Below, one piece after another: positions 23,624 through 32,252 of a stretch of DNA of 64,000 bases. Both the position numbers and the translations under genes were made by a program. The notes under the pieces were generated by a model. The model made no database searches and was not told the DNA's origin. It saw only the letters and a program-made list of their open reading frames with translations. Where the stretch lies: positions 62,001 to 126,000 of the forward strand of contig JBJMIG010000091.1 of the NCBI GenBank assembly GCA_045806965.1, written 5' to 3'. Position 1 is the stretch's first letter, and every line of letters starts with the position of its first letter. Origin of the DNA: DASYTH01 sp045806965 (GTDB taxonomy: Bacteria; Actinomycetota; Actinomycetes; Mycobacteriales; Pseudonocardiaceae).

Positions 23624-24682
23624 ATGCCGGAGGTGTACCTGCTGATCCTGGGCGACCACCTGCCCGATCCGAGGACCGGGCGGCTGGTCAGCGAGGGTGA
23701 GCGGCTTCGGGCCGTCATCGAGCAGGCGGTCGTCGCGGAGGAGGCCGGGTTCACCGGGGTCGCGGTGGGGGAGCACCACTTCATCCGCTACATCGTCTCG
23801 GCACCCGAACTGGTCCTGGCCGCGATCGCGGCGCGGACCTCGACCCTGCGGCTGTCCACCGGCGTCACCCTGCTGGCGCACCGGGATCCGGTGCGCGTGG
23901 CGGAGGAGTTGGCCACGCTCGACGTGCTGTCCGGCGGGCGGGCGGAGCTGATCGTGGCGCGCGGGATCTCTCAGGAGACCGACGCCGCGTTCGGCATCGC
24001 GCCCGACGACCTGCGCGCGCGGTTCGAGGAACATCTGCGGCTGTTGCTCCTGCTGCTGGAGAAGCCCGAGGTGTCCTGGGACGGGCGCTACCGCGGTCAG
24101 CTCGACGCGGTGACGCCGACGCCCCGGCCGGTGCAGGTGCCCCGGCCGACCATCTGGGTGGGCAGCGGATCGGAGGTGTCCACCGACCTGGCTGTCGAGC
24201 TGGGCCTCCCACTGGTTCTGCCGAGCACCCTGCGCGACCCGCTCACCCACCTGCCGCTGGTCGAGCGCTACCGCACCCGGATCCGCTCGGACGACGCGCG
24301 GGTGGGGCTGCCCAGCCACATGTTCGTCGCTCCGACCTCGGCGCGGGCCCGGGCGCACTGGCGGCCGCACCTGGAGACCTACGCGCGCTTCGCCGAGGAG
24401 TGGCGCGGCGACGGCACCGGGCTGGACGTCGATCGGCTGATGGAGGGCGCCGCCGTGTGCGGCGACCCGCCGGAGGTGGCCGGGCGGCTCAACGACCTCG
24501 CCGCCCGGCTGGGTCTCGACGTGCACCTGGTGATCGTGGATGTCGGCGGGTTGGCCCAGTGCGACGTGCTGGACGCCATCCGCCTGTTCGGCGCCGAGGT
24601 CATTCCCAGGCTGGAGAACGGAAAAACCGGCCCGGCGCGCCGCTCCCCACGGCGCGCCGGGCCGGGTCGGGCCGGCGGCTAG
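23624..24682 (+). CDS. LLM-class flavin-dependent oxidoreductase
   Basis: About 352 aa from ATG 23624 (MPEVYLLILG), with GGGTGG upstream; ATG 23597 is an alternative. It is a luciferase-like TIM barrel with GFTGVAVGEHHFIRYIVSAP (about residues 43-62), STGVTLLAHRDPVRVAEELA and ARGISQETDAAFGIAP. Such enzymes use reduced FMN or F420 to oxidise small substrates. The last 20 codons overlap a perfect 16-bp hairpin, and the stop overlaps the convergent MFS gene stop (CTAG at 24679-24682). The C-terminal KTGPARRSPRRAGPGRAGG is therefore encoded by terminator DNA. Confidence 0.83.
   Translation: MPEVYLLILGDHLPDPRTGRLVSEGERLRAVIEQAVVAEEAGFTGVAVGEHHFIRYIVSAPELVLAAIAARTSTLRLSTGVTLLAHRDPVRVAEELATLDVLSGGRAELIVARGISQETDAAFGIAPDDLRARFEEHLRLLLLLLEKPEVSWDGRYRGQLDAVTPTPRPVQVPRPTIWVGSGSEVSTDLAVELGLPLVLPSTLRDPLTHLPLVERYRTRIRSDDARVGLPSHMFVAPTSARARAHWRPHLETYARFAEEWRGDGTGLDVDRLMEGAAVCGDPPEVAGRLNDLAARLGLDVHLVIVDVGGLAQCDVLDAIRLFGAEVIPRLENGKTGPARRSPRRAGPGRAGG
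24627..24665 (-). terminator. Intrinsic terminator for MFS transporter gene
   Basis: CCGGCCCGGCGCGCCG (24627-24642) pairs perfectly with 24650-24665 across a seven-base loop. Read on the minus strand, it is followed by TTTTTC, a true U-tract, 14 bases past the MFS stop. It lies inside the 3' end of the opposing oxidoreductase coding sequence and should also slow transcription from that side. Confidence 0.88.
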
Positions 24683-26175
24683 GCGGCGGCCCGCGCCGGC
24701 TCGGGCTCCTCCGCCGGGTTCTCACCGGCGCCCGGCGCCGGTGCCGAGCGAAGCATGCCGACGGCCAGGGCCACCGCCGCGACGATGAGCACCGCGCCGA
24801 TGCCGAACGCCAGGCGGAAACCACTGGTCAGTGCGGCCGCCGTGGGTTCACCCGCGGCGAGCAGCCCGGTCGTCCGCGAGGTGGACAACGTGGCCAGCAC
24901 CGCCAGGCCCAGCGCGCCGCCGACCTGTGCGGTGGTGTTGACCAGCCCGGACGCCAGCCCGGCGTCGTCGGCCGTCGCCCCGGACATGGCCAGCGTCATC
25001 AGCGACGGGAAGGACAGCCCCGCGCCGAGGCCGACCAGCAGGATCGCCGGCAGCAGGTCGCCGAAGTAGCCGCCGTCCACCGGCAGCCGGGTGAACAAGG
25101 TCAGCCCGGCCAGGATCAGTACCAGCCCGACGATCAGCACTTGGCGCGCGCCGAACCGGGTGATCAGCCGGGCGGAGAGCCCGACGGAGAGCCCACCGAT
25201 GGCCAGTGCGGTCGGCAGGAACCCCAGGCCGATCTGGAGCGCGTCGTAGCCGAGCACCTTCTGCATGTAGAGCGTGCCGAGGAAGAACATGCCGAACATG
25301 CCGGCCACCATCAGGATCTGCACCAGGTTCGCGCCGGACACGTTGCGCGAGCGGAAGATCCGCAGCGGCAGCAGCGGGTTGGCCGCCCGCAGCTGCCGGA
25401 GGATGAACCCGGCGAGCAGCGCGACCGCGAGCACCCCGAGGCCGATGGTGTGCAGGGAAGCCCAGCCGTGCTCCTCGGTCTTGACGATGGTGTAGACGCC
25501 GAGCATCAGCGCGCCGGTGACCAGCACGGCCCCGATCACGTCGGCGCCCTGGCCGAAGCCGATCCCGCGGTCGTTCGCCACCAGCCGGGCGGCGAGCAGC
25601 GCGGCCACGATGCCGATCGGGATGTTCACGAAGAAGATCCAGTGCCAGTTGAGACTCTGGGTGAGCACCCCGCCGGCCAGCAGCCCGACCGACGCGCCGG
25701 CCGCGGCCACGAAGCTGAACACGCCGATGGCCTTGGCCTGCTCGTCGGGCTCGGGGAACATGGTGACGATCATGCCGAGGGTGACCGCGGTGGCCATGGC
25801 GCCGCCGACGCCCTGCACGAACCGCGCGCCGATGAGCACTTCCGGGCTGCCGGACAGGCCACACAGGATCGAGGCGGCGGTGAACACCCCGAGCCCGGTC
25901 AGGAAGATTCGTTTGCGGCCGATGAGGTCGCCGAGCCGCCCGGCCAGCAGCAGCAGACCGCCGAACGCGATGAGGTAGGCGTTGACCACCCAGGCCAGGC
26001 TGGACTGGGAGAAACCGAGGTCGGTCTGGATGGCCGGTAGCGCCACGTTCACGATGGTCATGTCAAGAACGATCATGAGCATTCCGGTGCACAGCACGAT
26101 GAGTGCGAGCCACCGGGAATCTCGGGCCCCCGGTGTGTTGGACGCTGTAGTGGATGTTGATGCTGACTGGGTCAC
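24679..26175 (-). CDS. MFS drug-efflux transporter, DHA2 (14-TM) family
   Basis: A 498-aa integral membrane protein with about 14 hydrophobic segments. The DHA2 motifs are present: LDMTIVNVALPAIQTDLGFS near residue 37, AGRLGDLIGRKRIFLTG (motif A) and GGVLTQSLNWHWIFFVNIPI (motif C region). It probably exports lipophilic drugs by proton antiport. A MarR gene lies directly upstream on the same strand (78 bases), and a CCGTAGCAGA box occurs before each gene, pointing to shared control. Confidence 0.9.
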   Translation of the reverse strand: MTQSASTSTTASNTPGARDSRWLALIVLCTGMLMIVLDMTIVNVALPAIQTDLGFSQSSLAWVVNAYLIAFGGLLLLAGRLGDLIGRKRIFLTGLGVFTAASILCGLSGSPEVLIGARFVQGVGGAMATAVTLGMIVTMFPEPDEQAKAIGVFSFVAAAGASVGLLAGGVLTQSLNWHWIFFVNIPIGIVAALLAARLVANDRGIGFGQGADVIGAVLVTGALMLGVYTIVKTEEHGWASLHTIGLGVLAVALLAGFILRQLRAANPLLPLRIFRSRNVSGANLVQILMVAGMFGMFFLGTLYMQKVLGYDALQIGLGFLPTALAIGGLSVGLSARLITRFGARQVLIVGLVLILAGLTLFTRLPVDGGYFGDLLPAILLVGLGAGLSFPSLMTLAMSGATADDAGLASGLVNTTAQVGGALGLAVLATLSTSRTTGLLAAGEPTAAALTSGFRLAFGIGAVLIVAAVALAVGMLRSAPAPGAGENPAEEPEPARAAA

Positions 26176-26209
26176 GGATCCCCTCCTGGTTCGTGATGTC
26201 CAGGTGAGA

Positions 26210-26220
26210 CCGTAGCAGAT
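26210..26220. promoter_or_regulatory. Shared MarR box, copy before MFS gene
   Basis: CCGTAGCAGAT lies 35 bases upstream of the MFS start. The same CCGTAGCAGA occurs on the minus strand at 26767-26776, 25 bases before the MarR start. A ten-base identity at both upstream regions of a MarR/transporter pair suggests the regulator's binding site. Confidence 0.55.
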
Positions 26221-26253
26221 GATCCGGTTCGGGACTATCTGTTTTGGGATCAG

Positions 26254-26742
26254 TTACGCCTTCGGCGAACGACGTCTCACTGGGCGGGAACATGGCGTCG
26301 GGGTCGACAGCCGGCCCCGGACCAGGCGAAGCAGCCCGTTCATGAACGCCTCCCGCTCACCGTCCGCCAGCGTGCCGAGAACGTCCGCGTAGATCTGGGC
26401 GACCACCTGCTCCGCGGCGGCCACCATGCGCCCGCCGGCCTCGGTGACCCGAATGATCCGCGCCCGGCGATCGTGCGCGTCCGGTCGGCGCTCGGCGAGC
26501 CCGGCCCGCTCGAGCTCATCCATGGTGACCACCATGGTCGTCTTGTCCAGGTTGCACAGCTCGGCGAGCCGGATCTGGGACAGGTCGCCGGTCGCCAGTG
26601 CCTTGGACAACACGCAGTAGCCGCGCTGCGAGATACCCAACTCGGCGAGGCCCGAGGTCAGCTCGGTCAACAGCACGTGGCTCGCCTGCGACAGCAGATA
26701 CATCAGGTCGTCTTTGACCCCGAGCGGCGCTTGAGTGCCCAT
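26254..26742 (-). CDS. MarR-family transcriptional regulator
   Basis: A 162-aa winged-helix protein. The recognition region LSQIRLAELCNLDKTTMVVT (about residues 53-72) and wing RRPDAHDRRARIIRVTEAG are standard MarR. It lies upstream of, and co-directional with, the DHA2 exporter. The simplest model is that it represses both genes until a drug ligand binds. The ATG at 26742 has only a weak ribosome site. Confidence 0.88.
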   Translation of the reverse strand: MGTQAPLGVKDDLMYLLSQASHVLLTELTSGLAELGISQRGYCVLSKALATGDLSQIRLAELCNLDKTTMVVTMDELERAGLAERRPDAHDRRARIIRVTEAGGRMVAAAEQVVAQIYADVLGTLADGEREAFMNGLLRLVRGRLSTPTPCSRPVRRRSPKA

Positions 26743-26766
26743 GACACACCAGCGTAACAGAAACCG

Positions 26767-26776
26767 TCTGCTACGG
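26767..26776. promoter_or_regulatory. Shared MarR box, copy before MarR gene
   Basis: TCTGCTACGG on the plus strand reads CCGTAGCAGA on the minus strand. It is the partner of the box at 26210-26220 and is placed for autoregulation of the MarR gene. Confidence 0.55.
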
Positions 26777-26818
26777 GATTATCTTGATCGCTGACAAGTT
26801 TCCGGGTGATCAGCCTCC

Positions 26819-27679
26819 TCAGGCGGCCGGAAGGGTCGTCTTGGCGCTGGTCCGAGTGTCCGCCAGGCGTGCGCGGGTCTCGGCGTCCTTCGGGGTGTAG
26901 ACGGACATCCGAAGACCGCCCTCGCTGGGCACCGCGAGCTCGGTGTTGGCCAGCACGAGCCGGCCGACCACCGGGTGCATGAACCGGCGGACACGCTCGG
27001 CCGGAGCCGCGACATCGTGCCGTGCCCACAGCTCGGCGAAGTCGGAGCTGTGCTCGGCGAGCCGGCGGATGTCCTCCTCCCATTCGGGATCCCCGATGTG
27101 CTTGGCGTACTCGGCCCGTAATCGGGCGACCAGATGCGGCGCCTCGTCCTCGTAGTTCAGGAAGACCTCTCGCCGGTTCGGTTCGGCGAAGCAGCACCAC
27201 AGCGTGTTCTGGTGCACGCACGGCATGCTGTGCCAGGCGGAGAACAGATCCTCGTACGCGGCGTTCTTGGCGATCACGTCGTACCGGTCGTTGATCAGCG
27301 AGGCGGGCAGCGGATCCAGCGAGCGCAGCATCTCGAACAGCGAATCCGACACCGTGCTCGCGGCGGCCAGATACGCGGGGGTGGCCTCGGCCAACTGATA
27401 CAGATGCTCGCGCTCGGCCTGGTTGAGCCGCAGCGTCCTGGCCACCGCGTCGAGCACCTGCGCGCTGGCGTTGATCGACCGGCCCTGTTCGAGCCAGGTG
27501 TACCAGGTCACCCCGACACCGGCGAGCAGGGCGACCTCCTCGCGGCGCAGGCCGGCGGTACGCCGCCGGGCGCCGCCAGGCAGCCCAACGTCGCTCGGCC
27601 GCAGTTGGGCGCGCCGGGCCTTCAGGAACTCGCCGAGCGCGGCCCGGCGAGGCGGTGCGGTCGTGGCTAGAACGGTCAC
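26819..27679 (-). CDS. XRE regulator with MmyB-like ligand-binding domain
   Basis: A 286-aa protein starting at GTG 27679 (GGGAGGATGGTCTG upstream). The N-terminal helix-turn-helix (residues 12-80) contains RTAGLRREEVALLAGVGVTW and YTWLEQGRSINASAQVLDAV, the hallmark of this family. The C-terminal MmyB-like PAS-related domain (DRYDVIAKNAAYEDLF, VGRLVLANTELAVPSEGG) is thought to bind fatty acids or related ligands. It is divergent from an MFS exporter across 112 bases with a clear dyad, so it probably regulates that exporter. Confidence 0.88.
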   Translation of the reverse strand: MTVLATTAPPRRAALGEFLKARRAQLRPSDVGLPGGARRRTAGLRREEVALLAGVGVTWYTWLEQGRSINASAQVLDAVARTLRLNQAEREHLYQLAEATPAYLAAASTVSDSLFEMLRSLDPLPASLINDRYDVIAKNAAYEDLFSAWHSMPCVHQNTLWCCFAEPNRREVFLNYEDEAPHLVARLRAEYAKHIGDPEWEEDIRRLAEHSSDFAELWARHDVAAPAERVRRFMHPVVGRLVLANTELAVPSEGGLRMSVYTPKDAETRARLADTRTSAKTTLPAA

Positions 27680-27717
27680 CAGACCATCCTCCCGATGGGG
27701 TCTGACAATTTCGACTC

Positions 27718-27740
27718 GTTATCCAGGTAGTCCTGGTAAC
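27718..27740. promoter_or_regulatory. Operator candidate between XRE and MFS genes
   Basis: GTTATCCAGG (27718-27727) and CCTGGTAAC (27732-27740) form an inverted repeat with one unpaired base and a TAGT centre. It is in the divergent promoter region. A second dyad, AGACC/GGTCT, lies at 27681-27703 next to the XRE start. Confidence 0.6.
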
Positions 27741-27791
27741 AGCACCAACCGGCTCTCGGGTCCCCGCTGTTCCCGGGGCCAGAGTCGGACC

Positions 27792-29252
27792 ATGACCATC
27801 ACGCCAGAAGTCCTGGACACCGCCCGGCCGCCGGCCGGACCCGCGGCCGAGCCGGGCCGCGGACGCTGGCTCATGCTGACCGTGCTGCTCGCCGGCCAGT
27901 TCATGGCCCTGCTCGACGTCACCATCGTCAACGTCGCCATGCCGACCATGCGGATCGACCTGCACGCCTCCGGCTCGGCGCTGCAGCTCATCGTCGCCGG
28001 CTACACGGTCAGCTACGCCATGCTGCTGATCACCGGCGCCCGGCTGGGCGAGCTGTTCGGCCGGCGTCGCATGTTCCTGTCCGGCCTGTTCGTGTTCGCC
28101 CTGAGCTCGCTGCTCTGCGGGTTGGCGCCGGACGTGACCACGCTGATCGTCGCCCGGTTCCTCCAGGGCGCCGGCGCCGCGCTGATGGTGCCGCAGATCA
28201 TGAGCATGATCCAGATCCGGTTCACCGGCGCGGCCAGGGCCACCGCGCTCAGCGCGTACTCGGCGGTGATCGCGGTCGGCGCGATCTGCGGCAGCATCCT
28301 CGGCGGTGTCCTGGTCGACGCCGACCTGTTCGGTACCGGGTGGCGCCCGGTGTTCCTGGTCAACGTGCCGTTCGCGCTGATCGTGGCGGTGCTGGTACCG
28401 CGCTTGGTGACGCCGGACGGGCCGCGGGGCACCCGCAAGCTGGACATCGCCGGGCTGCTGGTCGCCGTGCCGGCCGTGTTCCTCATGGTGTTTCCGGTGG
28501 TGCTCGGGCACGAGCAGGGCTGGCCGGCGTGGACGTTCCTGTGCCTCGCCGCCGGTCTGGTACTGGCCGCCGCGTTCGTCGCGGTGGAACGGCGGGTGGC
28601 CGCACGCGGCGGGGATCCGTTGCTGCGCCTCGACGTACTGCGCTCGCCGGGGCTGCGGTCCGGGCTGGCCGCCGTCGGTGCCGGCATGATCGCCTACGGC
28701 GGTTTCCTGTTCATCTTCACCCTGCACCTGCAGGGCGGACTCGGCGACAGCCCGCTGCGGGCCAGCCTGACGTTCGCCCCGGCCGGGGCGGTGTTCGGGC
28801 TGTTCGGCTTCTACTGGCGCAAGCTCCCCGGCCGGATCCACCACCTGCTCACCCCGGTCGGCTTCACCCTCGCGGTGCTTGCCTACCTGGCGATCGCCGC
28901 GACCATGCGGGACGGCGGGCCGGGCGGTGCGCTGCTGCAAGCCGGTCTGCTGCTGTTCGGCGCGTCGATGGGCGTCGCGTTCAGCTCGCTGCTCACCAAC
29001 GCGCTGGTGCACGTGCCGCTGCGCCAGGCGGCCGACGCGAGCGGACTGGTCACCACCACGGTGCAGCTCGCCCAGGTGATCGGCGTGGCCACCTTCGGCA
29101 GCCTGTTCCTCGCCCTGGCCGAGCACACCGGTCCGCATCCTTCGGCCAGCGCCCTGGCCAGCGTCCTGATCGGTCTCGCGGGCACGCTCGCCGCCGGCAT
29201 ACTGGCCGCGGTGCTGCTGACCAGGACGGTCCTCATGGCCAGGGCCGCTTAG
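27792..29252 (+). CDS. MFS drug-efflux transporter, DHA2 family
   Basis: A 486-aa transporter from ATG 27792 (MTITPEVLDTARPP). About 14 membrane segments; motifs ALLDVTIVNVAMPTMRIDLH, GARLGELFGRRRMFLSG and ARFLQGAGAALMVPQIMS are DHA2-like. A segment at about residues 335-345 (FYWRKLPGRIHH) replaces the usual second motif A copy and looks shortened. It is divergent from the MmyB-like regulator. Its stop overlaps that of the convergent oxidoreductase gene by four bases. Confidence 0.88.
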   Translation: MTITPEVLDTARPPAGPAAEPGRGRWLMLTVLLAGQFMALLDVTIVNVAMPTMRIDLHASGSALQLIVAGYTVSYAMLLITGARLGELFGRRRMFLSGLFVFALSSLLCGLAPDVTTLIVARFLQGAGAALMVPQIMSMIQIRFTGAARATALSAYSAVIAVGAICGSILGGVLVDADLFGTGWRPVFLVNVPFALIVAVLVPRLVTPDGPRGTRKLDIAGLLVAVPAVFLMVFPVVLGHEQGWPAWTFLCLAAGLVLAAAFVAVERRVAARGGDPLLRLDVLRSPGLRSGLAAVGAGMIAYGGFLFIFTLHLQGGLGDSPLRASLTFAPAGAVFGLFGFYWRKLPGRIHHLLTPVGFTLAVLAYLAIAATMRDGGPGGALLQAGLLLFGASMGVAFSSLLTNALVHVPLRQAADASGLVTTTVQLAQVIGVATFGSLFLALAEHTGPHPSASALASVLIGLAGTLAAGILAAVLLTRTVLMARAA

Positions 29253-30265
29253 CCGAGTGGGCTGACGTCGATCAGCACCTTGCCGATGGCTCCGGCACGG
29301 ACCGCGGCGTGTGCGTCGGCGGTGCCCGCGAGGGGGTAGTGGTGCAGGGGAAGGCCCGCATCCAGACCGGCGCGCACCGCTCCCGCCTCGACCGCGGCGG
29401 CGACGTCGGCCACCGCGGCGTCCTTCGTCGCGGGGGCCACCGTGTAGACCAGCACGAACTGGTAGCGGATGTTGTGCAGCATCAGGGGAAACACCGGCAC
29501 GGTGAGGGTGTCGCCACCGCCGTCGGTGGCGTAGACCGCGATCGTCCCGCCCGGCGCGACCACGGCGAGGTCGAGCTCGGCGTTGACCGAGGGCGCCACC
29601 TCGATCACCAGGTCGATGCCGTCCGGCGCGTGCCGGCGGATCACCTCGGCGGCGTTCTCGGTGCGGTAGTTGACCACGTGGTTGGCGCCGGCCGCGCGAG
29701 CCAGCTCCGCCTTCTCCGCGCTGCTCACCGTGCTGATCACGGTCGCGCCGGCCCAGCGGGCGAGCTGGATGGCGGCGTTGCCGACCGCCCCGGCACCGCC
29801 GGCGACCAGCACGCGCCGGCCGGCCAGCGCGCCGGGGGCGAGCCGGTTCGGGCCGTTCTCGGCGACGGTCAGGCAGCGGTGCGCGGTCAGTGCCGGGATG
29901 CCGAGGCTCGCGCCGAGTTCGAAGGACGCGTTGTCGGGTAGCGGAACCGTCTGCCGCGCGGGCAGCACCAGGTACTCCTGGGCCGTGCCCTCCGGCCGCT
30001 GCCAGGCCGCTTCCCAGAGCCAAACCCGTTGGCCCACAATGAGGTTGGCCACGTCGGGGCCGACCGCGTCGACCACGCCCGCGCCGTCCTGGTTGGGCAC
30101 CACCTCGCCGTCCGGCTCGCTGACCCTGGCGCGGGCCTTCCAGTCGGTCGGGTTCACCCCGGACACCGCGACCCGCACCCGGACCTCGCCGGGCCCCGGT
30201 TCGGGCACCCGCCGGTCCACCAGGTCGAAACCGTCATCCTTGCGCGCGTAGACGATCGCTCTCAT
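29249..30265 (-). CDS. Quinone oxidoreductase / NADPH:alkene reductase (MDR superfamily)
   Basis: A 338-aa zinc-free medium-chain dehydrogenase from ATG 30265 (MRAIVYARKDDGFD). It has the GroES-like N-terminal domain (GEVRVRVAVSGVNPTDWK, PNQDGAGVVDAVG) and a Rossmann half with VLVAGGAGAVGNAAIQLARW near residue 148. There are no structural-zinc cysteines, which fits the QOR group that reduces quinones or enones with NADPH. It is divergent from a TetR gene across an operator-like dyad, suggesting induction by its substrate. Confidence 0.87.
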   Translation of the reverse strand: MRAIVYARKDDGFDLVDRRVPEPGPGEVRVRVAVSGVNPTDWKARARVSEPDGEVVPNQDGAGVVDAVGPDVANLIVGQRVWLWEAAWQRPEGTAQEYLVLPARQTVPLPDNASFELGASLGIPALTAHRCLTVAENGPNRLAPGALAGRRVLVAGGAGAVGNAAIQLARWAGATVISTVSSAEKAELARAAGANHVVNYRTENAAEVIRRHAPDGIDLVIEVAPSVNAELDLAVVAPGGTIAVYATDGGGDTLTVPVFPLMLHNIRYQFVLVYTVAPATKDAAVADVAAAVEAGAVRAGLDAGLPLHHYPLAGTADAHAAVRAGAIGKVLIDVSPLG

Positions 30266-30357
30266 GCCGACTACAAGGCGGTCGGCCGGGCACATGTTCC
30301 CGGTGTCGGCGATTTCGCTCCCCCCATTTGGAGTGGCTACCTCCGCTTGTTCACCGA

Positions 30358-30379
30358 ATGTGGAGAATCCCCTCCACAT
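30358..30379. promoter_or_regulatory. TetR operator candidate
   Basis: ATGTGGAG (30358-30365) and CTCCACAT (30372-30379) are perfect inverted arms with a six-base spacer. They end 19 bases before the TetR start and lie about 95 bases upstream of the divergent oxidoreductase start. A related GGAG/CTCC pair occurs at about 30331-30344. Confidence 0.68.
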
Positions 30380-30398
30380 AGATTGGTACGCTTGGAAT

Positions 30399-31049
30399 AT
30401 GGAGGGAAATCGACCGCTTAGGTCCGACGCTCGGCAGAACCGCGATCGAATTCTGGCCGCGGCCACGGAGGTGTTCGCCGAATTCGGCCCCAGTGCCCCG
30501 CTCGAGGAGATCTCCCGGCGGGCCGGCACCGGGATCGCCACCCTCTACCGCCGGTTCCCGGACCGGCAGGCGCTGTGGCACGCCGTGGTGGTGGACGCGT
30601 TGACCCGCACGCTGGCCGAAGCCCGCCTGGCGGTCGCCGAGGAGCCCGACGCGTTCGCCGCGCTGGCCCGCTACATGCATCGCGCGTTGGACATCCGGGT
30701 GGCCGCGGTCATTCCCGCGCTGCTCCGGGTGGTCACGCTGGATGACGCGGAGACCAACGCGGTGCGCGAGCCCGGGGTGACCCTGCTCCAGCGGCTGATC
30801 GACACCGCCAAGCGGGAGGGCGCGCTGCGCACCGACGTCACCTTCGCCGACATCGGCACGCTGGTGGTGCGGCTGTCCAGGCCACTGCCCGGCGGGTTCA
30901 GCCGCGAGCAGAACGATGCCCTCGCCCACCGCCACCTCGACCTGCTGATCAACGGCTTGCGTGCGGTCCCGGACCGGGCGGGCGCGCTGAGCGGCCCGGC
31001 GTTGGGCCTCGAGGAGCTCCGCCGGCTCCGCCAGCGCACCGGCGACTGA
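30399..31049 (+). CDS. TetR-family transcriptional regulator
   Basis: A 216-aa protein; ATG 30399 (MEGNRPLRSDARQN) is chosen because the TetR domain begins directly after it and the upstream frame covers the operator. The helix-turn-helix is at about residues 30-55 (APLEEISRRAGTGIATLYRR). The C-terminal domain resembles those of TetR proteins paired with NADPH-dependent reductases. It probably represses the divergent quinone oxidoreductase and itself. The Shine-Dalgarno match is weak (TTGGAA). Confidence 0.87.
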   Translation: MEGNRPLRSDARQNRDRILAAATEVFAEFGPSAPLEEISRRAGTGIATLYRRFPDRQALWHAVVVDALTRTLAEARLAVAEEPDAFAALARYMHRALDIRVAAVIPALLRVVTLDDAETNAVREPGVTLLQRLIDTAKREGALRTDVTFADIGTLVVRLSRPLPGGFSREQNDALAHRHLDLLINGLRAVPDRAGALSGPALGLEELRRLRQRTGD

Positions 31050-31069
31050 CCCGCCGACCTGGAGACTCG

Positions 31070-32185
31070 CTAGGAGTCCGCCAGCCAGGCCAGCATCCGG
31101 CCCCGCGACCAGCAGCGTCCGACGGCCTCGGCGTGCAGGGCCGACTGGTTGAACACCGCCAGGCCGATGATGCTGTGGCCAGAGGCGCGGCGGTCGCCGA
31201 GTGTCGGGATCGCCGGCGCGACTCCGACTCCCTCCGCCGACACCCACGCCACCGCCCGGTCGGTCGCCGCTTCGTCGAGGCGGTGCAGGAAGCGCAGGCG
31301 GTTCTCGAGCGGGAAGCGCGACAGCGCCCACGTCGTGATGACGACCGGCAGGGCGGGCGCGGGCACCAGGGCGAAGGCGTCGGGCAGCACGTCGACCGCG
31401 TCGCCGGGCAGCAGCAGCGGCGGGTCCGTGGCCGCCAACGCCACCTCCGCTTCGAGCCTCGCGATCCGCTCCGGCTGATCCGGCCACAGGCAGGCGCGCA
31501 GCCATCGGGCGTCATCGGCGTCGGTCACGTCGACCGGATCGAGGTCGACGCCGACCCGGGCGACGACCTCCGGCATCGCCCGCGTCGGGATGGGCCGCTC
31601 ACCCACGGTCGAACACGACAGCCGCACGGCAGATGACGCCTCGCCAAGCGATTGTCCGTTGCCGTAGGTGATGCCGACGCGATCGACATTGAGATTGAGC
31701 CCGGCCGAACAACCCACGTCGATCAGCCCAACCGCGTTCGCGCCCACCCGGCGCGCCGCCTCGGCGATGACCGGATACAGCACGGCGCAGCGTCCGGCCT
31801 CGTTGGTCCGTATCCGCCGGCGCGCGGCAATGGCGACGACCGAGTCGGTCATGCGCAGCAGCGTGTCGATCGCCGCGCGGGCGGCAGCCGCGCCGTCCGC
31901 GGCGGCATAGGCCGCGGCGAGCGCCGGGGCGCGTCCGGCCAGGGCGAGGTCGTGCAGCGCGGCGAGAATCACCGTGGGGTGCCGCTTGCGCACCGGCACC
32001 GCCTCGATGGCGCGCAGCGCCTCGGCCGACTCACTCATGGCGATGGCGACGCGTTCGTAGAGCGGCGACGTTTCGGCGGCGTCGACCTCCCCGAAGCGCC
32101 GGTACACCTGAGCGAGAGTTGGGCCCCTGCGCGCGGGTATGGCGCTTCCCGCGGTCCGCCCCGACATCCTGACGACTCTGGCCAT
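31070..32185 (-). CDS. DUF2332 family protein
   Basis: About 371 aa from ATG 32185; ATG 32167 (MSGRTAGS) or an upstream start at 32227 are possible. It matches the uncharacterised DUF2332 family: LAQVYRRFGEVDAAETSPLY near the start, a SAM-like glycine-rich turn VGLIDVGCSAGLNLNVDRVG around residue 155, and TTWALSRFPLENRLRFLHRL later. The middle motif resembles a class I methyltransferase, which suggests, but does not prove, SAM or nucleotide binding. It is convergent with TetR and follows the secreted glucosaminidase gene. Confidence 0.7.
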   Translation of the reverse strand: MARVVRMSGRTAGSAIPARRGPTLAQVYRRFGEVDAAETSPLYERVAIAMSESAEALRAIEAVPVRKRHPTVILAALHDLALAGRAPALAAAYAAADGAAAARAAIDTLLRMTDSVVAIAARRRIRTNEAGRCAVLYPVIAEAARRVGANAVGLIDVGCSAGLNLNVDRVGITYGNGQSLGEASSAVRLSCSTVGERPIPTRAMPEVVARVGVDLDPVDVTDADDARWLRACLWPDQPERIARLEAEVALAATDPPLLLPGDAVDVLPDAFALVPAPALPVVITTWALSRFPLENRLRFLHRLDEAATDRAVAWVSAEGVGVAPAIPTLGDRRASGHSIIGLAVFNQSALHAEAVGRCWSRGRMLAWLADS

Positions 32186-32252
32186 TGCAACGACAACCCC
32201 GACGCCTCGCCGGCTACCGCCGATCACTCAACACATAGCAGCGCTCAGGACA

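Noticed and set aside
26703..30023. 1106-codon minus-strand frame
   Set aside because: Covers the MmyB-like, MFS and oxidoreductase genes in a wrong frame and is low in complexity; no domain visible.
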